A stretch of DNA of 64,000 nt. Source: Thiodiazotropha sp040506975 (GTDB lineage Bacteria; Pseudomonadota; Gammaproteobacteria; Chromatiales; Chromatiaceae). The notes under the pieces are model-generated. The model was given only the letters and a program-made list of their open reading frames with translations, had not been told where the DNA came from and ran no database searches. The stretch covers positions 124,001 to 188,000 of the forward strand of contig OZ242974.1 in NCBI GenBank assembly GCA_965211775.1. Direction: 5' to 3'. Made by a program: the position numbers and the translations under genes. Of the stretch, positions 59,655-64,000 are shown in pieces. Position 1 is the stretch's first letter. The number at the start of each line of letters is the position of its first letter.

Positions 59655-59670
59655 ATCGCTTAAAATTATT

Positions 59671-60699
59671 CCTGATTACCCCTAAACCTCAGCCATTCTC
59701 AAGAGGCGATATGGCATAGGTGGAGTGCGAAGAGCGGCAAAAAGCAATCGTTCAATCATGGCGGGTAAATCGAAACGGCGGTTAAACCGATATTCGAACT
59801 CAGCAAGATAACGCGACACATGTTTATCTCGAATCGCATGAAAAGTACCCAACAGACTGTTTTTGACATTACCCAACATCGTGTTTACCCATTTGAAGCA
59901 CGAATACTGGACACTTTGGCGCCCACCACCCGTCACCATGGGGTTATGATGGCAATCAGCGGTTGTCACGCCACTAAAGCACCAAAGCCCATCGGTAAAG
60001 ACTTCGCTGCCAGGCATCAAGCAGGAGCGGGCGTAGCGGGCGATTTCACGTTTGCGGAAGCCCCTTACACGACGCAGTTGAATTTTCATGGGCCTGCCGT
60101 CCCGCGTCGTCTCAACAGCAGCTACGAAAGGGATTTTGTTGCGCGACCCACGACCACGCTTACCGGCTTGCTCGCCTCCGAGATAAGCATCATCCAATTC
60201 GATGCGACCGGCCAGTTTTTTTCCACGCTCACGTTCCATCATCACCTGCATCAACTTATGCTTGAGTCGCCAGGCCGTATTGTAGTTCACCCCGATTTCG
60301 CGGGAAAGTTGCAGCGCCGAGATACTTTTCTTGCGTTGGGTCAACAGATAGATCGCAAGAAACCACGTTCTCAGCGGCAGCTTGGTGCCATGGAAGATGC
60401 TGCCGGCGGTCAGGGAAGTCTGATGATGGCACTTGTGACATTGATATATCTGACGCTTTTTGAGTTCACAGCCTGTTGTGTTGCCGCACTCAGGGCAGAC
60501 ATAGCCCGTCGGCCAGCGCAAATCATACAATGCCTGTCGACACTGATCCTCGGTCCCATATTGTTCCAGAAAATCGTGCAAACCAAGACCTTTTTGAAAT
60601 TGAATAGTATTTCTCGGCATGATGAAATCCTCTTTTATTCAGTAGGTTCCATTATGCTTGCACCACAGGCTCAATAGCTGAGCCTCATGAGTAATCAGG
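59671..60699 (-). mobile_element. IS1595-like element, copy 4 (at the integron platform)
   Basis: 1029 bp. Flanks are AAATTATT left and AAAAGGTA right, so there is no target duplication. The left flank is the leader of the first cassette and the right flank is about codon 45-50 of the integrase, so the DNA that should lie between (attI, promoters and the intI start) has been deleted. Same right-end type as copies 2 and 3. Confidence 0.94.
59682..60620 (-). CDS. IS1595 family transposase
   Basis: Intact 312-residue frame, same protein as copies 2 and 3. Motifs and role as for copy 1. Confidence 0.93.
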   Translation of the reverse strand: MPRNTIQFQKGLGLHDFLEQYGTEDQCRQALYDLRWPTGYVCPECGNTTGCELKKRQIYQCHKCHHQTSLTAGSIFHGTKLPLRTWFLAIYLLTQRKKSISALQLSREIGVNYNTAWRLKHKLMQVMMERERGKKLAGRIELDDAYLGGEQAGKRGRGSRNKIPFVAAVETTRDGRPMKIQLRRVRGFRKREIARYARSCLMPGSEVFTDGLWCFSGVTTADCHHNPMVTGGGRQSVQYSCFKWVNTMLGNVKNSLLGTFHAIRDKHVSRYLAEFEYRFNRRFDLPAMIERLLFAALRTPPMPYRLLRMAEV

Positions 60700-61581
60700 A
60701 AAAGGTATATTTATTTCCATAACAAACGTCATCCCGAAGAGATGGCTGAGCGGGAAGTGGCTGCTTTTCTCACTTATCTTGCCGTGCAGAAAAATGTTGC
60801 GGCCAGTACTCAAAATATCGCACTCAATGCGTTGGTCTTTATGTACCGACATGTGCTGGATCACCCATTGAAGGATATCCATGGTCTGGTTCGTGCTAAA
60901 AAACCACAAAAGCTGACTGTTGTTCTGACACAAATCGAGGTTGCTAAAATTCTTTCCAAACTTAACGGCGTACACTGGCTCGTCGCTTGTTTGCAGTATG
61001 GCTCCGGACTGAGGTTGATCGAAAGCGTAAGACTCCGTGTCATGGACATCGATTTTGATCGGCGGGCAATCTACGTGAGAAATGGAAAAGGGGGTAAAGA
61101 CAGGGTGGTCACCCTCGCAGATGAGGTCATTAAACCCATTCAGCGCCATCTGGAAACTGTTCGTACATTACATGAGCGAGATCTGCATGAGGGTTTTGGT
61201 CGCGTCTATCTGCCGCATGCTTTGGCCCGTAAGTACCCAACCGCCGATCGGGAGTGGAAATGGCAGTATATATTTCCCTCATCAACACAGAGTCTCGATC
61301 CGCGTTCCGGGATTGAACGGCGTCATCATATCGACGAAAGCTGTGTGAGAAAGGCCGTTACATCAGCCGTGCGACAATCGGGTATCAACAAAAAAGCCAG
61401 TTGCCATACTTTACGCCACTCCTTCGCCACACACCTCTTGGAACGTGGTATGGATATACGCACCGTCCAGGAACAGCTGGGCCACACGGATGTCAGAACC
61501 ACTCAAATCTACACCCATGTGCTTCAACGTTCGGGCTCTGCCGTTATCAGCCCTTTAGGCGCTGTCTTAAAGACCTGTTAA
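60700..61581 (+). pseudogene. intI: integron integrase, 5' end deleted by IS1595
   Basis: A tyrosine recombinase of the IntI group. Catalytic residues are present: Arg in YGSGLRLIESVRLRVMD, then SCHTLRHSFATHLLERG (His-x-x-Arg), LGHTDVRTTQIYTHVL (His and Tyr). The IntI-specific extra segment is clear (YLPHALARKYPTADREWKW, then FPSS). Homology continues upstream of the first ATG (60742) as KRYIYFHNKRHPEEMA to the IS edge, then a stop inside the IS. About 45-50 N-terminal residues, part of the DNA-binding domain, are missing, so cassette integration and excision are very likely lost. It ends 22 bases from the convergent ubiA. Confidence 0.92.
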
Positions 61582-61603
61582 CACTCACCCAATGGGCCTT
61601 TGC

Positions 61604-62515
61604 TTATCCGAATGACAGATAGTCGACCAGCAACCCGATAAAGATCACCATGCCGAACTGGTTGTTGTTGAGAAAGGCCTCGAAGCAGGCCTTGGGTTCG
61701 CGGGCCCGGATGAGCCATTGTTGGTAGGCAAACAGTCCGGCGCCGCCCGACAGGCCGAGATAGTAGAAAGCGCCGCGCTCGAGCAGCATCCCGGTCAACA
61801 GCAGCAGCAGTATCATGGCCGCTTGCATCAGTCCTACGATCAGCTTGTCATGGCGGCCGAACAGGATCGCGCTCGATTTGACCCCGATCTTGAGGTCGTC
61901 CTCCCGGTCCACCATGGCGTACTCGGTATCGTAGATGAGCGCCCAGATCAGGGTGGCGCAGAACAGCAGCCAGGCAACCGGCGGCACGCTTTCGTTGAGC
62001 GCCATGAAGGCCATCGGCACCGCCCAGCCGAAAGCGGCGCCCAACCCCACCTGGGGCAGATGGGTATAGCGCTTCATGAAAGGGTAGACCGCCGTCAGCA
62101 ACAGCGCCACCAGTGACAAATAGCGGGTTGGCCAGTTGAGAAAAAACAGCAGTGGGGCGGCCAGCAGGGAGAGTACCACAAAGACAGCCAACGCCTCGCG
62201 CGGACTGACCAGTCCCGAGGCGATGGGCCTGGCCTGGGTGCGCGCCACACGGCCGTCGAATTCACGATCGGCATAGTCGTTGATCGCACAGCCCGCGGAT
62301 CGCATCAGCGCCACCCCGGTGACGAACACCAAAACGATATGCCAGGGCGGCGTGCCTTCACCCGCGATCCACAATGCCCACAGAGTAGGCCACATCAACA
62401 GAAATATTCCGATCGGTCGATTCAGCCGCACCAGCAGCGCGTAGCGGCGCAGACGCTCCAGCCAGCCCACCGGGCCGGTACCCGAAGGCATCATGTCAAC
62501 CTGTTGACTCGTCAT
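61604..62515 (-). CDS. ubiA: 4-hydroxybenzoate octaprenyltransferase
   Basis: A 303-residue membrane prenyltransferase of ubiquinone synthesis that adds the polyprenyl chain to 4-hydroxybenzoate. It has about eight spans and both Asp-rich motifs: INDYADREFDGRVART and YDTEYAMVDREDD. LLVRLNRPIGIFLLMWPTLWALW is the family start. It overlaps ubiC by 4 bases (ATGA). Confidence 0.96.
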   Translation of the reverse strand: MTSQQVDMMPSGTGPVGWLERLRRYALLVRLNRPIGIFLLMWPTLWALWIAGEGTPPWHIVLVFVTGVALMRSAGCAINDYADREFDGRVARTQARPIASGLVSPREALAVFVVLSLLAAPLLFFLNWPTRYLSLVALLLTAVYPFMKRYTHLPQVGLGAAFGWAVPMAFMALNESVPPVAWLLFCATLIWALIYDTEYAMVDREDDLKIGVKSSAILFGRHDKLIVGLMQAAMILLLLLTGMLLERGAFYYLGLSGGAGLFAYQQWLIRAREPKACFEAFLNNNQFGMVIFIGLLVDYLSFG

Positions 62516-63099
62516 CGACTGCCATCTCCCTTGAGCGGCAGGGTCGGGAGAAAAATCTCATTCACCAGCAACGGCCTCTTTTGCATAAAAAACAGGGTGC
62601 GTCGCCCCCAGAGATGATTCGGTTTTTTCTGCAGATGATTGCAGGCCGTCTCGAACATTGGCTGTCTGGGCAGCAAGCGTGCTACCTGGGTTGCACCCCG
62701 AATCACTTTCGGATCCGAAAAAAGCACCGCCCCCAAGGGCTTCTCACCCAGCTGCGTCAGCCGTTGCGCCGCACCCTTGAGACTGGTGATCGGTATCAGC
62801 GTACGGGCGAAAACCCAGGGGGTGTCGTCGCACTGCAACTCTACATCCCTCACCAGCGCCATCAACCCTCTGCGCATTCTCAATATACGGCACTCGCTGT
62901 TGAGAGGCGTTCCCCACCCCTGATGCAGCAGGCGTACTTTGAACTGACCCTCGCCACAACACTGGATGACACGTTGAGTCAGCGAACCCCTGTCACCCAA
63001 CCATGATGCAATCTGCGGTGGTATCTGCGTATGCGAGCGATGACGCCAATCGCTCCAATTCGGCTCAGGGTTCGACCTGCTACTTATCTGCTGACTCAA
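62512..63099 (-). CDS. ubiC: chorismate lyase
   Basis: A 195-residue protein that makes 4-hydroxybenzoate and pyruvate from chorismate for ubiquinone synthesis. Marks are WLGDRGSLTQRV near the start, ARTLIPITSL and the C-terminal LWGRRTLFFMQKRPLLVNEIFLP. The gene order recG-ubiC-ubiA and the ATGA overlap with ubiA, which uses its product, support the call. Confidence 0.94.
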   Translation of the reverse strand: MSQQISSRSNPEPNWSDWRHRSHTQIPPQIASWLGDRGSLTQRVIQCCGEGQFKVRLLHQGWGTPLNSECRILRMRRGLMALVRDVELQCDDTPWVFARTLIPITSLKGAAQRLTQLGEKPLGAVLFSDPKVIRGATQVARLLPRQPMFETACNHLQKKPNHLWGRRTLFFMQKRPLLVNEIFLPTLPLKGDGSR

Positions 63100-63188
63100 G
63101 CTATCTCATCCAGAAAAAAGACTATTATCGCACACCCTGCGGTTGAATGACGAAATTGGAGGCTTCATAGTCCCTGATCCGATCGCTT

Positions 63189-64000
63189 CTAAACCTTGAC
63201 ATAATCGACACGCTCGCCCAGCCAACGCTTGACCAGTTGGGACGCGGCCTGAGGATCGTCCCGTAGCAGCATCTCCGCCGCTTCCCGTACCTCGTCGAGC
63301 ATCCCCTGGTCCCTCACCGGATCAGCGATTCGCAGCTGCATCTCACCGGTCTGACGGGTACCCAGCACCTCACCCGGTCCTCTCATCTCCAGGTCTTTTT
63401 GGGCAATCATGAAGCCGTCGCCGGTCTCACGCAGAATCGCCAGACGCTCTTTGGCATTGACGGAAAGAGGGGAATGGTACATCAGAACGCAGTGGCTCTC
63501 CTCACTGCCGCGCCCCACCCTGCCGCGCAACTGATGCAACTGGGCAAGTCCCAGGCGTTCGGGGTTATCAATAATCATCAGACTGGCATTCGGTACATCC
63601 ACGCCTACTTCGATCACTGTCGTGGCAACCAGCAGATCAACCGCGCCCGATTGGAAATCCCGCATGACACGCTCTTTCGCTTCCTGCTTTACCCGGCCGT
63701 GCACCAATGCCACAGCCAAATCCGGCAGGGCCTCGGCAAGCAGCCGAGCGGTCTCCTCCGCCGCCTGGCACTGCAACGCCTCCGACTCCTCGATCAGGGT
63801 ACAGACCCAATAGGCCTGGCGCCCACGGGCACAGGCCGCCCTCACCCGTTCCACCACCTCGTCGCGCCTGCGATCCGATATAACCGCTGTGGTAACCGGT
63901 TTACGACCTGGCGGCAGGCCATCGATGATCGACAGGTCGAGGTCGGCATAGGCGGTCATCGCCAGCGTGCGTGGGATCGGCGTGGCGGTCATGATCAACT
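63189..64000 (-). CDS. recG: ATP-dependent DNA helicase RecG, C-terminal part
   Basis: The gene enters from the right edge; its last 270 residues are visible. Helicase motifs are MTATPIPRTLAMT (motif III-like), LLVATTVIEVGVDVPNA (motif V) and QLRGRVGRG (motif VI), followed by the RecG-specific DGFMIAQKDLEMRGPGEVLGTRQTG. RecG remodels stalled replication forks. It ends 89 bases before ubiC on the same strand. Confidence 0.95.
   Translation of the reverse strand, partial: LIMTATPIPRTLAMTAYADLDLSIIDGLPPGRKPVTTAVISDRRRDEVVERVRAACARGRQAYWVCTLIEESEALQCQAAEETARLLAEALPDLAVALVHGRVKQEAKERVMRDFQSGAVDLLVATTVIEVGVDVPNASLMIIDNPERLGLAQLHQLRGRVGRGSEESHCVLMYHSPLSVNAKERLAILRETGDGFMIAQKDLEMRGPGEVLGTRQTGEMQLRIADPVRDQGMLDEVREAAEMLLRDDPQAASQLVKRWLGERVDYVKV

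Larger units (their letters stand above)
51705..59670 (-). other. chromosomal integron cassette array (7 cassettes, 6 attC sites)
   Basis: All genes from 59654 back to 51705 read on the minus strand and fall into units that each end in an attC-like site with RYYYAAC/GTTRRRY-type core ends and an imperfect palindrome between: 59333, 58322, 57351, 54232, 53110 and 52377. The integrase lies at the right-hand end in the opposite direction, the standard integron layout. The last unit (HigBA) has no recognisable attC. Sequence here is visibly more AT-rich than the flanks. The attI site is missing. Confidence 0.88.

Noticed and set aside
1..64000. CRISPR array, rRNA or prophage
   Set aside because: No regularly spaced short repeats with spacers, no rRNA sequence and no phage structural genes; the repeated blocks are all explained by IS copies.

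Overview
The window comes from a gammaproteobacterium. The core genes (prs-rplY-pth, hemA-prfA-prmC, moeB, recG-ubiC-ubiA) and a rhombosortase fit a Chromatiales-like lineage, and I infer, without proof, a marine or sulfur-oxidiser-type genome. Signal-transduction genes are dense: four histidine-kinase or sensor genes, two HD-GYP proteins, one GGDEF-EAL protein and one chemoreceptor. Insertion sequences are still reshaping the region. Nine complete copies of three families are present: IS1595-like (4 copies, 1029 bp), IS1380-like (3 copies, 1556-1568 bp) and IS4-like with a DUF4372-type N-terminus (2 copies, about 1275 bp).

Layout. 1-2 kb: end of prs, then rplY and pth. 2-6.3 kb: a LolA-like periplasmic protein, two FtsX/MacB-type permeases and a LolD-type ATPase, probably one envelope lipid or lipoprotein export system. 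6.4-13.5 kb: a Cache-PAS sensor, an HD-GYP protein and a GGDEF-EAL protein, with an IS1595 copy on a deletion junction and an IS4 copy cutting off the EAL C-terminus. 13.8-24.3 kb: an Aer-like chemoreceptor, an ethylbenzene-dehydrogenase-gamma-like secreted protein, a large hybrid kinase hit twice by IS1380, and its HD-GYP response regulator. 24.3-31.9 kb: a membrane hybrid kinase, then TonB receptor-YfiR-hybrid kinase. 32-39.3 kb: an operon of LolA-like protein, DUF1302 protein and MMPL/RND transporter (minus strand). 41-47 kb: hemA-prfA-prmC, moeB, rhombosortase and a lipoprotein. 49-51.7 kb: DUF2157-DUF4401-GDYXXLXY membrane genes.

51.7-61.6 kb is a chromosomal integron that seems not to have been described as such here. 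Six attC sites (58-87 bp) separate seven cassettes, all reading on the minus strand away from an integron integrase at 60.7-61.6 kb. Cassettes, from the integrase outward: a small membrane protein; AraC regulator plus VOC protein; an unknown 287-residue protein; a miniature secreted Rhs toxin with its immunity gene; D-Ala-D-Ala ligase; a PIN toxin with antitoxin; and a HigBA pair whose toxin gene has a nonsense codon. An IS1595 copy without target duplication has replaced attI, the expected cassette promoter region and the first codons of intI, so the array looks frozen. An IS4 copy splits the Rhs toxin cleanly, leaving its immunity gene intact.

Two themes recur. IS copies with clean target duplications let the interrupted genes be rebuilt exactly: a 1174-residue phosphorelay kinase, a 424-residue Rhs toxin and the native end of the EAL protein. 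The two IS1595 copies without duplications both sit on deletions that cut genes on either side.
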